Shown piece by piece: positions 33,101 to 41,290 of a DNA stretch of 64,000 nucleotides. This DNA is from Aurelia coerulea (Eukaryota > Cnidaria > Scyphozoa > Semaeostomeae > Ulmaridae). Location of the stretch: the NCBI GenBank assembly GCA_039566865.1, contig CM076943.1:10588001-10652000 (forward strand), written 5' to 3'. Each line of letters starts with the position of its first letter. Within the stretch, counting starts at the first letter, position 1. The notes beneath the pieces are model-generated. The model saw only the letters and a program-made list of their open reading frames with translations, had not been told where the DNA came from and did not search any database. Position numbers and translations under genes: made by a program.

Positions 33101-34818
33101 CCATCAGGCCCACAATCCAAATCAGTTGCATTCAATTGTAAAACAACAGATTTTGTTGGTGATGTCTCCTTGACTGGTGCAATATATAAGGATTGGTTGA
33201 ATATTGGAGTGTTGTCATTGTCATGTATAATTGAAACATTGAATATGGTGTTATTATGAAGTGATGGAGCTCCTTTATCACTTGCAGTTACTGTCAATAA
33301 GATGGATGACTTACAAAGAACATCATAATCTATCTCTGCATTTGTTGTAATGAGACCAGAAAAGTCAGTTATCCTGAACCAGTCTTTGTATTTTCCAGCA
33401 GAAATGGAATATCTCACAACGCCATTATCACCCGCATCCAAATCAACAGCTTTAACATCACCAACATATGTACCAATGGGGACGCCCTCTTTGATACTTG
33501 ACTTATGATCCTTTTTGTTTGTAAAAACAGGTTTGTTATCATTTTCATCTCCAACAAAAATTTGCATGATGTAATCAGTTGTCAATTGTGGACTTCCAGA
33601 ATCATAAGCTCTTAGCACAATAGTATAGTTCTTTTTTTCTTCTCTATCAAGTTTTGAAGTTGTTTTGAGAAAATAATAGCCAGCACGAAAAGGAGAAAGA
33701 ACAAATTTTCCATCTTGATTTCCAGAGATGATTGACATAGTTACAGCAGACCCAGATTCTTTATCTTTGAGTGTGAAAAATACAGCAAATGGATGGTCCT
33801 TGTTCTCTAGTAGAGTAACTGGATTTTTAAGTGATGCAGCTATTGTTGGTGTATTATCATTTACATTTTTGACAGTAATAGATACAGTAGCCTTGCCAGT
33901 CTGAGCTGGGTTACCACCATCTTTGGCTAATACCTCAATTTCATATGATTGCGTTGTCTCAAAGTCCAGTTTTCCATTTAGAGTAATAAGACCACTGTCT
34001 TTATCAATAGCAAATAGATTTGTTGAAAAACCATTGAAAACACTTAATGAATAGCTAATATGACCATTTATTCCTGAATCTTGATCAGTAGCTTTCAACT
34101 GCAGGATAGATGTTCCAATAGTTGCATTCTCAAAAATATCCGCTTTATATTTGGTGGGACTAAAAAGTGGCACATTATCATTCACATCTTTGATTGTAAT
34201 ATTTAATATCATGTATCCATACAATCTTGGAGTTCCATCATCAAATGCGGAAATATTGAGTTTATAACTATTTCTGGTCTCACTGTCAAGTTTGTGGTCA
34301 ACTTTTAGATGTAGTAAAGTTAAAATTACCACCAAGCTAAATTTATTTTCTTCATTTCCACTCACAATTGTATAGTTTGAAACACTGTTTGCTCCCAAAT
34401 CTGGGTCATTAGCTTTCTCGATAGGTATCAAATGACCAACAGAAACTGACTCTGGAATGTCAATATGAACAATTGATTTTCTAAATGTTGGTGCATGGTC
34501 ATTTATATCAATGACTCTTATTGAAACTTCAGTTGCATAAACTGGAGCAGAACTCAAAACAATCAAGCTGAAAATCGCCTCTTGCAGTGATTCACGATCA
34601 AGTTTAGTCTTAGTGTAAATTGAGCCATAGTCTGGATTAATCCGGAAATGTTCGACTGTTCCACTAAAATAATATTTGAAACCAGGACGGCGCGTGATAT
34701 TTCCAACATGAGCTCCGGGTTCCTGCTCTTCCTGAACTGTAAAATAATCCACGCAAAGGGCATGCTCAAACAAAAACACGACAAGCAAACTCAGCGGAAA
34801 AAATCCTTTCTTCGTCAT
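3986..34818 (-). CDS. FAT4-type giant protocadherin, five coding exons
   Basis: Joining 34818-22717, 19122-19064, 13236-12938, 8577-8348 and 6145-3986 gives one in-phase frame of about 4949 residues, close to human FAT4 and Drosophila Fat (about 5000). All junctions are GT-AG and phases match (0, 2, 1, 0). Order: signal peptide (1-22); 34 cadherin repeats (about 23-3565); a spacer; four EGF domains (about 3760-3940); LamG1 (about 3945-4115); EGF (4121-4152); LamG2 (about 4158-4355); three EGF-like units (about 4361-4447); transmembrane helix (4462-4485); cytoplasmic tail (4486-4949). Thirty-four repeats plus two LamG domains is the FAT4/Fat layout; FAT1-3 have one LamG. Family members sit at the plasma membrane, bind Dachsous-type cadherins, and act in planar polarity and Hippo signalling. 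That role is family knowledge; orthology to FAT4 in particular is inferred. Confidence 0.93.
6191..6545 (+). mobile_element. tRNA-derived SINE (family A) interrupted by a LINE 3' tail
   Basis: GGGGATGGCTCAGTGGTAGC resembles a pol III A box, and GGTGGTTCGAGTCC, further on, a B box. The body to GGATGCTAGGT matches the copy at 16030-16275. Between the boxes about 115 bp is inserted, flanked by TAGCA on both sides. The insert ends TTTGTAAATAAATAAATGAT followed by a GAT/TGA run, the look of a 5'-truncated LINE tail. Confidence 0.75.
6944..7757. repeat. Foldback element with about 165-200-bp inverted arms
   Basis: The left arm (about 6944-7142) and right arm (about 7551-7757) are inverted copies: TTTCAGAAAAGTGGATTTA pairs with TAAATCCACTTTTCTGAAA, and TTTCCTGCAATCGAATTT with AAATTCGATTGTAGGAAA. 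The approximately 410-bp centre is only weakly inverted. No transposase frame is present. The flank at 6630-6720, with GTAAATTCGAC, recurs at about 11370 and 62483, so it is another dispersed repeat. Confidence 0.8.
8348..8577 (-). CDS. Cadherin exon 4 (LamG2 first half)
   Basis: A 230-nt exon, residues 4154-4230, opening AKPFSFGGSSFVMFKL and ending DVTGNFTVLH. FSFGGSSFVMF is the first strand of a LamG domain; IEIEFRTRKQDGILMFAED matches the next strands (F-x-T-x-x-x-x-G-x-L-x-x-x). Between them lies a basic insert (KTPTRKRRSTPEK) that could be an exposed loop or a cleavage-prone site; that is speculation. The acceptor is TTTCCGTAG and the donor GTAAGT, in phase 1 and out phase 0. Confidence 0.92.
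8749..8847. repeat. GGGGGCTTAA / TTTTACGGTA dispersed repeat
   Basis: Contains CTCTCGTTTAAGCCCCCCTT, GTGTCCGAAATC, CGGGGGCTTAATAGAGCTTT and a terminal TTTTACGGTA. An inverted copy with the same modules (TACCGTAAAAGCTCTAT, AAGCCCCCGGG, CTGACACTCC) is at 54446-54530. Two independent copies make it an interspersed repeat family. Confidence 0.65.
9245..9683. mobile_element. Harbinger-like MITE, 439 bp, TAA target duplication
   Basis: Terminal inverted repeats GACCCCGTTTACACGGTAGC at the left and its reverse complement at the right, directly flanked by TAA on each side (9242-9244 and 9684-9686). A 3-bp TWA duplication is the signature of PIF/Harbinger elements. GATCCG-type hexamers recur throughout the interior. 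No open frame for a transposase, so it is non-autonomous. Confidence 0.8.
9833..10752. mobile_element. Foldback element, TACCGGGTGTCCC family, copy 1
   Basis: The left end TACCCGGTGTCCCAAAAA and right end TTTTTGGGACACCCGGTA are inverted, and similarity extends about 190 bp into each arm (for example CTCTGGTTTG, ACGAGGTATTAATC and their complements). Copies at 21789-22398 and 36366-37064 share arms, differing mainly in the middle. The centre here (about 10050-10530) has no coding match. Confidence 0.85.
11297..11345. repeat. Partial end of a TACCGGGTGAG-family element
   Basis: TACCTGGTGAGCCAGAAAAA resembles the terminus of the element at 56356-56988 but has no matching second end nearby. Probably a truncated relic. 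The following 11365-11460 segment (GTAAATTCGAC ... AATGCCCGA) is shared with 62483-62530. Confidence 0.5.
11502..11690 (-). mobile_element. tRNA-derived SINE (family B), minus copy
   Basis: Read on the minus strand it contains GGTTCGATCCCAGGTAGA (B-box-like), then CATCACTTCAGCGTCATGAC, GGACTCGATTAGGCCTATTC, and ends in AACTTCACCTTCACCTTC. The copies at 20484-20693 (plus) and 50370-50564 (minus) share this order. The A-box half is eroded here. Confidence 0.7.
12282..12890. mobile_element. 609-bp palindromic foldback, TACCGGGTGCGCC family
   Basis: Almost the whole segment is one inverted repeat centred near 12586. It starts TACCGGGTGCGCCAGAATAA and ends with TTATTTTGGCGCACCCGGTA. Inner pairs include AACTATGCACGTTTGGCAGG and CCTGCCAAACGTGCATAGTT, and CATCGATCA with TGATCGATG. 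Arms are about 290 bp and imperfect in the middle. A solo end of the family is at 45371-45450. It ends 47 bp from cadherin exon 3, so its hairpin could form in the pre-mRNA. Confidence 0.85.
12938..13236 (-). CDS. Cadherin exon 3 (LamG1 end and EGF5)
   Basis: A 299-nt exon covering residues 4054-4154. It begins SPNLNGAPIHFGGLP and carries the LamG closing pattern GCMRNIYING then VISGC (Cys about 4115), followed at once by an EGF domain with six cysteines (about 4121-4152: C-x4-C-x4-C-x8-C-x-C-x8-C). The acceptor is ATCTTTCAG and the donor GTATGA; it enters in phase 2 and leaves in phase 1. An EGF placed between two LamG domains is the FAT4/Fat arrangement. Confidence 0.94.
14350..14935. mobile_element. 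TAGACTGAT-family DNA element, copy 1, 9-bp target duplication
   Basis: The 586-bp unit runs from TAGACTGATTATATG to GTAGTGAGGCTA and is flanked on both sides by GCACAAACC (14341-14349 and 14936-14944). A second copy at 47294-47875 is very similar throughout and has its own 9-bp duplication. No transposase frame. A 9-bp duplication is typical of Mutator-like elements, but the terminal repeats are too short to be sure. Confidence 0.85.
16030..16275 (+). mobile_element. tRNA-derived SINE (family A), uninterrupted copy
   Basis: GGGGGTGCCTGAGTGGTAGC (A-box-like), CTTGACTACCAATCTGAAGG, GGTGGTTTGATCAC (B-box-like), then a body with GGAATCACGAGGTGTGGTCC and CTTCGGATGCTAGGTAGAAA. It lacks the insertion seen in the copy at 6191-6545 and so shows the empty site. 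Not a functional tRNA gene: the acceptor stem does not pair. Confidence 0.75.
16612..16755 (-). repeat. MITE fragment, TAGACCTTTTAGC family
   Basis: The reverse complement contains TTTTGTAGAATTTTCGAATGTG, GTTAGTAGCTCTAACGCCACT and CGCTCGATCCAGACTCTTTT, the same order as the copies at 48357-48546 and 51716-51901 and, more diverged, 42190-42385. Confidence 0.6.
16807..16896. repeat. 90-bp hairpin, ATGAGTCCC type
   Basis: ATGAGTCCCTTGTATCCCTG at the left is matched by CAGGGATACAAGGGACTCAT at the right, around a loop of about 50 bp that includes CAAGATGGCG. A 71-bp hairpin with the same nine terminal bases lies at 53844-53914, which suggests a tiny mobile family. Confidence 0.7.
17815..18075 (-). 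repeat. Dispersed repeat D copy (minus)
   Basis: Contains the modules TATGGTATCAAGCAAAAGT, TTTACGATTTAGAAATTTGA, GAGTTGAAAC, CTGTAATTTCGAAAA and CGATTTGGAACC in the same order as the copies between 39.9 and 44.5 kb. Confidence 0.65.
18834..18930. repeat. ATAAATAAAC low-complexity tract
   Basis: Imperfect 4-bp periodic array (AAATAAATAAATAAAC and variants ACGAATAAACG). Non-coding; a typical microsatellite that may have begun as a retroelement tail. Confidence 0.85.
19064..19122 (-). CDS. Cadherin exon 2 (LamG1 middle)
   Basis: A 59-nt exon between acceptor TTGCAG and donor GTAAGT. It reads KLTLRVDSSFKELSLNEAS plus two bases of a split Gln codon (residues 4035-4054). The pattern of a beta strand ending in VDS fits the centre of a laminin G domain (compare L-x-V-D-x in the family). 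It enters in phase 0 and leaves in phase 2, matching its neighbours exactly. It is too short to stand out as an open frame on its own. Confidence 0.88.
20484..20693 (+). mobile_element. tRNA-derived SINE (family B), plus copy
   Basis: GAAGGTGTTGTGACGTAGTGG at the 5' end, GCAATCCTCTCGCTTTGCGG, then GGGTTCGATCTCAGGTAGAG (B-box-like) and a tail region of CTTCACATTCACTTTCACCT. The best-preserved 5' half of the three copies. The opening resembles a tRNA with the variable arm intact; no CCA-type terminus. Confidence 0.75.
21789..22398. mobile_element. Foldback element, TACCGGGTGTCCC family, copy 2
   Basis: Starts TACCGGGTGTCCCAAAAAG and ends GGGGACACCCGGTA. Each arm carries GGTTGACTCCAGC/GCTGGAGTCAACC, ATTGGTGCTTTGAGAGCAG and its complement, and AAACCAGCGCTTT/AAAGCTCTGGTTT. 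The unpaired centre is about 150 bp. It lies in cadherin intron 1, about 320 bp from exon 1. Confidence 0.85.
22717..34818 (-). CDS. Cadherin exon 1: signal peptide, 34 cadherin repeats, 4 EGF, LamG1 start
   Basis: This exon encodes residues 1-4034 without interruption. The start ATG at 34816-34818 is supported by an in-frame TAA eight codons upstream and by a typical signal peptide (MTKKG, a hydrophobic run ending HALC, then VDYF). I count 34 cadherin-repeat ends. Most have the calcium-binding D-x-N-D-N or D-x-N-D-H motif; about seven (repeats 7, 10, 15, 24, 29, 31 and 32) have lost it, suggesting non-calcium linkers and likely bends. After the array comes a spacer (about 3565-3760), then EGF1 with a long insertion between its third and fourth cysteines, EGF2, a calcium-binding-type EGF3 (DANEC) and EGF4. 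LamG1 begins near 3945. The exon ends with CAG followed by donor GTAAAA. Confidence 0.95.
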
Positions 34819-36365
34819 GGTATTGTCCGGTTGATAAGTTTACAATAATTGTCATTCGATTGCAGAGCTATTTCCACTCTGTACAGCCGCCAACGCAATG
34901 ACCTCCGTTTTCAGGTAATCATGCTCAATAATTAGCCACTTCACATTCCGTACAGTTCAGAGTAACGCTGTTCATCCATGTACGATATCTTCTGCAATTT
35001 CTGAGAGTCAGACGATTCTGCAATAAAATTCGAGAAAATAAGAGAAATATGTCATTGAAATAAGCTAGTAAATAAATACAATCGTGCGAGATAACGAGAA
35101 AGAGACGTGATCCGTTTTGGGGCAGCAATCACAGGGAAGTTCAGGATCAATGATTACACGAAAATCAAAACAGTTAGGTTTAGAAACGCGATTTGAATTG
35201 GGGAGATATGAGAAAGCGTATAAAATAATTTTACGAAAAACGATGATTGATAAATAACTAAGATACGATAAGGAATTGTCTGTTTTGGAGATGATAAAGC
35301 CAGGAAAAATCAGAACAGCGGACAGCACGAAATCAGGATAGCCTATGTCACAATACCACAAAGAGATTTAACAAACTTTGAAACCTGTCTTCCATCCCAC
35401 GAGATGACTCGAGATGACTCGAGATGACTGTGCAGTACAGTAGGCGCTCAAAACAAACAACACGTAACGTAGAATCGAGCCAGAACCAGGCAAGGCCAAA
35501 TTGTCGGTACGTTTATAAATCCAGAATTCAATCGTGTGTTTCAAGCATGACTAAAGCCGCCAGTCAAACTGCGTGCATGATTTATGGAGAAATGTACAGC
35601 GAAACATCAGGTTTCCATAGATATGATGAAACGCAAGGCAGGCAAGCAGACTTCAAGGCGAAATAACGGTGATATTACGCCAAATTGAAGTAAGGTCTGT
35701 AACTTTATGAATGATCAATGAATTCTGCAATCATAAAACCTTTGGATTACCACCAAGTGTACAATCTCTGCGTCTTTATTCTTTATAAACAGCGGGAACA
35801 GTTTTCTTTCCGTCTTTGTTTGGCCAGACTGACCTTTTTTTCAAATGCACACTCGATGAAACCACAAAAATATTATGACTGATCTCTTCATCAGAACGAG
35901 ACACCATAACAAAACGCGCGGCACGGGGGCTTGCTTATAAATTGCGATGGGGGGGGGGGGGTGGCGACTGAATTCCACGAGGACCGTGTGGCGCGCTCCA
36001 TAAAATCCCGTGCACCGTTGGCGAAAATCTACGAAAATCCTTTTGTTTTCAAGGAAGATCCGTAAAAGATCCATGAATTCACAATTTTGATGCGATTCCG
36101 GGGGAGGGGTATTCTGGTATATTTAGGACAGGGACACTCGGGCTACTGTACTGCTTTCGGTATAAGATTTGGGCAAAATACATTTTTGGGTATGATCATT
36201 TTTGTTGGCTCAAATGAATTCTTCATTATCTTTCTGGGTCTCCAATATGAGAAAATTTAAAGAAAAACATGATTTTCAAACAAACTTCATAGCAAGCAAC
36301 GTTATCAAAATAAAAATACATGTTTTTTAGGAACCACCCATAAGAAACTCAAATTGCCAAAAAAT
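34819..36365. promoter_or_regulatory. Upstream region of the cadherin gene (5' UTR and promoter presumed)
   Basis: The in-frame stop just upstream of the ATG shows that the coding frame does not extend here. I see no convincing TATA box or initiator, and an upstream non-coding exon cannot be excluded. A GAGATGACTC triplication lies at 35400-35430 and a G12 run at about 35949. Role inferred from position only. Confidence 0.35.
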
Positions 36366-37064
36366 TAAGAAACTCAAAAAAAGTGTACAGATTTGGTTGT
36401 CTCCAGCGATGTGAATTTAACTTTAATCAATGACAAAACACTCTCACAATATTCCTCGATAATTAATTTGAAGATAGATACCTCGTTTTTTAGTATTGGT
36501 GCTTTGAGAGCAGAAATATCAATCTTGAAAACTCAAATTTGCGTCAACCTAGAACATGAAGCACATCAAAATTATGAGCTGAAATTAATGAAAAATTAAG
36601 AAACTTCTGGAAAACAGATTACCACAAGATCTAATATTTTTCAAATTTTATCAAGGCTATCGTTATACACGCTGTGCTTTAAGAATTTGCTTAGGCCAAA
36701 AGGCCAATGCTTTGGTTTGCAGGAAGAGGCAAATTTGAGCTTTCATAACATGTCTGCTCTCAAAGCACCAATACCAACAAACGAGGAACCTTTGTTCAAG
36801 TTAACTATCGACAGGGACGTAGGAAGCATCTCAAACTTGGAGGGGCAAGACACTTCAAGGGTACTTTTTTCATTGACCTAAAGGGGCACTTCCTTAAAAT
36901 GAAAGGGCACTTCTTTGTTTCTTGCAAAATCTTGGGGGGGAACACGTGCCCCCAGTGCCTCCGACTATCGAGGAACATTTTTAGAGTGATTAGACATTGA
37001 TCGAAGCTAAATTCACAGCGCTACAGTCAACATAATCTGTATAAATTTTTTGAGACACCCGGTA
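36366..37064. mobile_element. Foldback element, TACCGGGTGTCCC family, copy 3 with nested insert
   Basis: The arms match copy 2 (ATTGGTGCTTTGAGAGCAG at left, CTCTCAAAGCACCAATACC at right), the left terminus is eroded (CTCAAAAAAAGTGTACAG) and the right one ends TTTGAGACACCCGGTA. A 152-bp insertion interrupts the right arm at 36812-36963 and is listed separately. Confidence 0.8.
36812..36963. mobile_element. Small hAT-like insertion with 8-bp duplication
   Basis: The insert begins CAGGGACGTAGGAAGC and ends CCCCCAGTGCCTCCG. The host element reads ACTATCGA directly before it and again directly after, an 8-bp target duplication typical of hAT elements. The CAGGG-type start agrees; the right terminus is a poor inverted match, so the family call is tentative. 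Confidence 0.6.
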
Positions 37065-38183
37065 TTTACTTTGATAAATGAAATCCTTGTTGACATATTT
37101 TTACTTTACTTTAATTTGTTTCCTGTATCAAACTACTCGCAGGGTACTTGAGTAATGTCTAAACATTGGAAAGGCTAAACGAATATAATATTGTTCTGAA
37201 ATGTTCATGAGAGCACAGGTAGTGAAAATGAAGATTTTTATGGAGGACCTCCACTCCAAGAAACTCGTAAGAAACTCTGAGCAGTACTCAAAATCTGATG
37301 ATTTTAAATCTGTGTTAAGGCACTTTTACATAGATTTGAGAAGCTGGACAGCATAATCTTAGGTATGTAGGGCAAGAAAAAACTATTTTTTGGGTCTGTT
37401 TATATGCAAGAAAATTTTTTTTGAGTTGATTTTTTGCACCCAGCCTGACCACTCCTATCTTACTTATACACCGGAGTGTCCCCCTGGGGATGCGATTTTG
37501 TTATAACGCGGCACATGCGGCAGAGTAGCCTGAGCAGCAGAGTTGAATTCATACAATGCAATCTAGTTTGTAGCATTACCGTGTCATTGTATCTGGAAAG
37601 CGGCAAGGGCATCACGATTTACGCTCAAAGACCGTGCCACAGACCCATGGCCGCTAATATCGCGCTGCTTCTTTTGCTGTGCCTCTTTATATTTTTGGTT
37701 TCTGATCAATTAACTAATTAATTTATGACAATTTGATTCAATGCAAAGTTTTAATAGTAAGTAAATAGTAGTAAAAGTAGTAAATGATTAAAGAGCATTA
37801 TTTCGTATATATTTGGTGAGGTCAAGTACCTTCATCAATGTGTGAAGTCATTCAGCGACTTTTGCATGCAAAAATTATTAATTAATTAGAAATATGACGT
37901 CAGAAAGACTGATGACATCATAGAGTTAATAAATGCTAATGTGAGCAAATAAAGATAATTCATATGTTAAATGAAAGTACTCATCGAGACAAATCCAATG
38001 GTATATATATTGTTGAGATTCGGTGGCAAAGAAAGAAATTAGAGCCATTTAAAGAATTTCTGTGTTACCACTCTTCGAATAGGGGCATATGGTGGTCACG
38101 GTCAAACAATTGGTACTGAAATTTTTATTGTCTGATTGCGAATCAAATGTTAGTAAACCTCCGGTTAAAATAGGGTTAAAAAT
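37065..38183. other. Intergenic DNA, nothing recognised
   Basis: AT-rich, no gene-like frame and no repeat that I could match elsewhere in the window. Confidence 0.4.
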
Positions 38184-38228
38184 GGACTTGCTACAAGTCT
38201 TTCCGCGAAAGAGACTTGTAGCAAGTCC
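38184..38228. repeat. 45-bp perfect hairpin, GGACTTGCTACAAGTC type
   Basis: GGACTTGCTACAAGTCT pairs with AGACTTGTAGCAAGTCC around TTCCGCGAAAG. GGTTAAAA lies close on both sides, which could be a target duplication, although an extra copy of the word upstream weakens this. It resembles the 70-bp hairpin at 40811-40880 (GACTTGCCCAAGTCG). Confidence 0.65.
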
Positions 38229-39869
38229 AGGTTAAAAGAGTCCCAGGGCAAATAATTAAAAGAATTACAGCAAGGGAAATAACAGATTTGCGGATGCAGA
38301 AGAATTGCGGCCAGGGGTCTGCGGCATGGTCAATGGGTCCAGGAGATGTAGATGGAACATGCCAAATCATGAATTGTGAAAAGCATTTGTAATTAAGCCT
38401 TCTTTATCTGTCCCTTGTTATATGGAATGTGTGTTTGTCTGATTTCATTTGTTGTCACAAAACAACTTGCTAGGCTGATTAGAATTTTAAATTCCAAGTG
38501 AAGAATAAGAAAACATTTTGGGACAGCCTTTCTAGGGCTTTCTCTATTGATGTGAAGGCAACTGACGGCAGGCACGTACGGACGCGGTTGCAAGGCAGGC
38601 ATCGACGTTGTAATGCCAGCAATCTTGATTCTGTTATTTCTAGTCAAGGGCATCGCCAGGGGTGTGGACTAGGGTGGACATGCCCGCCCCAGTTTTCTCA
38701 AGGCGGAAGCGAAATTTAGCAAAAAGATGTAAAGGAGATGTGTACAAGCTAGGTATACCTTTCAACGTGTAGGACTTTCATATTATGGTTTCATCAGGGC
38801 TGGCAGGCAGCGCCCTTTCTGGATTGTATCTATGTGGGATCTATCTATATTTTCATCACAAAGCGCTCGTTTGCTTTATTTCAGATAAAGGATTTCATAA
38901 AACTTTCTTCATGGGCTTGAAGTTTTCCTGTCTGAATGGAATGAACTATAGCCAGACATTAGACTTTTACCCCCTCCCGCCGGGATGTTCTTTCAAGTTG
39001 TACTTTCGTACTATTGAAGTCAAGATGATGACAAATTATTGCTCTTGACTTCTGACAGTAGCTAATGTTATCAATGGAAAAACTGGGCAATCTTGGCCAT
39101 ATGTAGAGTTTTAACAGAATGTTGATTATGTCTCAAAATACATGTTTGATTTGTTGAGGCGCACGCGTGCGTTTAAAGTACAGTTTGTGAAGGGGTGATA
39201 TTCAATTTCCATAAAAATGGAATGTGTGCAAGATGAAAAATTGCTATGGAAGGAAAGGATGAAACACGCACGAGCCCGTACAATTATGGCATGAAAACAC
39301 ATGTTTTGAGCAATGGTATTTTGCAAAATATTTCGGGGCATGCTTGAAAACCAGGTAGCTTCAATTTCACGCAAAAAATACCCAAACAATTCAACGAAAT
39401 TTCAAGACTTTGCAATGCGTCTAAATGTGCATGGAGAAAATTTCAAAATCAGTACTATATTGAAATGTTGATTCTTTTCAAAAAGGTTTACTTTTTCAAG
39501 GGTCATAAGTTAGACGCATCAAACGCTTCGCATCAGTAAATGCAGACAGCGGCAGCGAACAAACTGACAAATTTTAATGCTTTCGCTATACATTCAAAGT
39601 AATTTGTACAATTTCTATCACAGTGAAGTCATTCAGTTAATTTCTACAGCGGTAACACATCTTAACATCTTTAAAGTAATTTGTACAATAGACACTACAA
39701 TTTAAATCTAAAACAAGACTCATAAGACGAATCTAAATGAGATCCTGTCGCCTGAAGAAGATGCATCTACTATTTAACCAAGCTCAATACATTATTTACA
39801 AATATGTCTACCATCTACAAGGATTAATAATACGTTTAAGAAACTCTATGCGACATACGAGCAACAAAG
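38229..39869. other. Intergenic DNA, nothing recognised
   Basis: No coding or repeat signal that I can support beyond short open frames. It lies between the hairpin and the large foldback cluster. Confidence 0.4.
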
Positions 39870-41290
39870 CATATGTTCCAAATCTTTAACTTGCTGTAAA
39901 AGATGGGTGTAAATTCTGTGTCATATTTCTCTTCACTGAATGGTTGAAAGAAAGATCAGCTATACTTATCTATCATTCTACCGTTGGACTTTTTGGAAAT
40001 CTCAAGTTAGTTACAAAATTACTGGGTGTTTCATACTTCAACTCCTTTGAGGTGTGACGTCTTCAAATGTCTAAATCGTAGCTAAGCTAGAAGAGAGAAA
40101 CACTTCTGCTTGATAACATCTTGAAAATATTTCATGTAGCGTCCAGAAAAAGGTCAAACCTTCCTCCGGATACCAATGTCATTTGTTAATCCTTCCTCAT
40201 TTTATCAAGTCAAAATAACCAGGTTTGTCTAGCTTCTTGCGATGTTATCACCCGAAAATACATAATCCAACTGCTGTTGCCGAAATTACTGAAATTTCCT
40301 CAGGTTTCTTCAAGTTACTGAACCTTCCTCAACAATGACACCAACAAGCAAAACCTTCCTCCTCCGGCTTACAGCTGTGGAGCCGTGAATTTTTGTGGAC
40401 TCTGAAACATGGACAGATTTTGTAACACAATAGCACGAGATGCTTTTGTTGACACCAGAATTAAAAGCGATTAGCGACTGCAGACAAAGGAAATTCTCTC
40501 AACCATGAATTCAAAACAAACGAAGTCGTAAAAGTTTCTCACAACCCAAGTTGCTAGCGCGCTCATTGTGCATTTCAGAATATGTTTTTATAAGCAAACA
40601 TGAGCATATATCGAAAGAAGAAGGATATATCTACACATTTACCGCGGGCCTTTTATTTCTTTGGTTCAGAAGCCGAGCAGTAAGTGGTTTAATCGCCTAC
40701 TAACGAAATAAAATGCCCGAGGTAGATGTGTAGATATATCCTTCTTCTTTCGATCTATGCTTATGTATGTTCTTAAATACAATTTCTGGAATGCACAGCA
40801 AGCAAGCTAGTGGACTTGCCCAAGTCGTCTTGAAAGAAAGAAATTCTCTTTCTTCCTTACAAAACGACTTGGGCAAGTCGAGCAAGCTAGCTACCTGATC
40901 TTCAGAAAAACTTTTGTGGCTTTGCTTGTTTTGAATTTCTGGTTGAGAGAATTTCCTTTCTCTGCGATCGCTAATCGCTTCGAATTACGGTGTCAATCAA
41001 ACCCAACTCGTGCTATTATCTTACCAAATCTGTCCTTGTTGGACTCTGATTCATGATGTTTCGTCAACACTTTAGAAGCTACAATGGTTTTAAGTTCTTG
41101 AAATTTTTTCCTGAGTTCTTCACAAGAAGAAAAGCCTTCTAAGTCAGAAAACATTGAAATTCTCAGAAAAGTTCAACGGTACAGTTATAGCAAATTAGCA
41201 ACAGTTTCTTTGAAGCCATTCAGTGGAAAGAAACAGGTCAGAGTTTCACACCAACCTTTTTAAAGATTTGGAACATATGCTGGGCAACGA
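39870..41290. repeat. Large imperfect foldback built of dispersed repeat D
   Basis: The left arm starts TGTTCCAAATCTTTAAC and the right arm ends AAAGATTTGGAACATATG. Inner pairs include ATGGACAGATTTTGTAAC/CCAAATCTGTCC and AAAGGAAATTCTCTCAACCA/GGTTGAGAGAATTTCCTTT. At the centre, 40612-40755, TATCGAAAGAAGAAGGATAT pairs with its complement. The arms are of unequal length (about 740 and 530 bp). No transposase frame. Confidence 0.75.
40811..40880. mobile_element. 70-bp hairpin element with 10-bp target duplication
   Basis: GACTTGCCCAAGTCG at left and CGACTTGGGCAAGTC at right, with AGAAAGAAATTCTCTTTCTT at the centre, so nearly the whole unit is palindromic. AGCAAGCTAG occurs immediately on both sides (40801-40810 and 40881-40890), so it inserted into the right arm of the larger foldback. 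Confidence 0.75.

Noticed and set aside
22717..34818. Many open frames of 60-140 codons on either strand inside Fat exon 1
   Set aside because: They are shadows of the cadherin frame; they show no domains and read the conserved DxND codons in other frames.
3986..34818. Fat as a processed retrogene
   Set aside because: The cadherin exon is intronless but four phased introns remain downstream, with no poly-A tail or flanking duplication.
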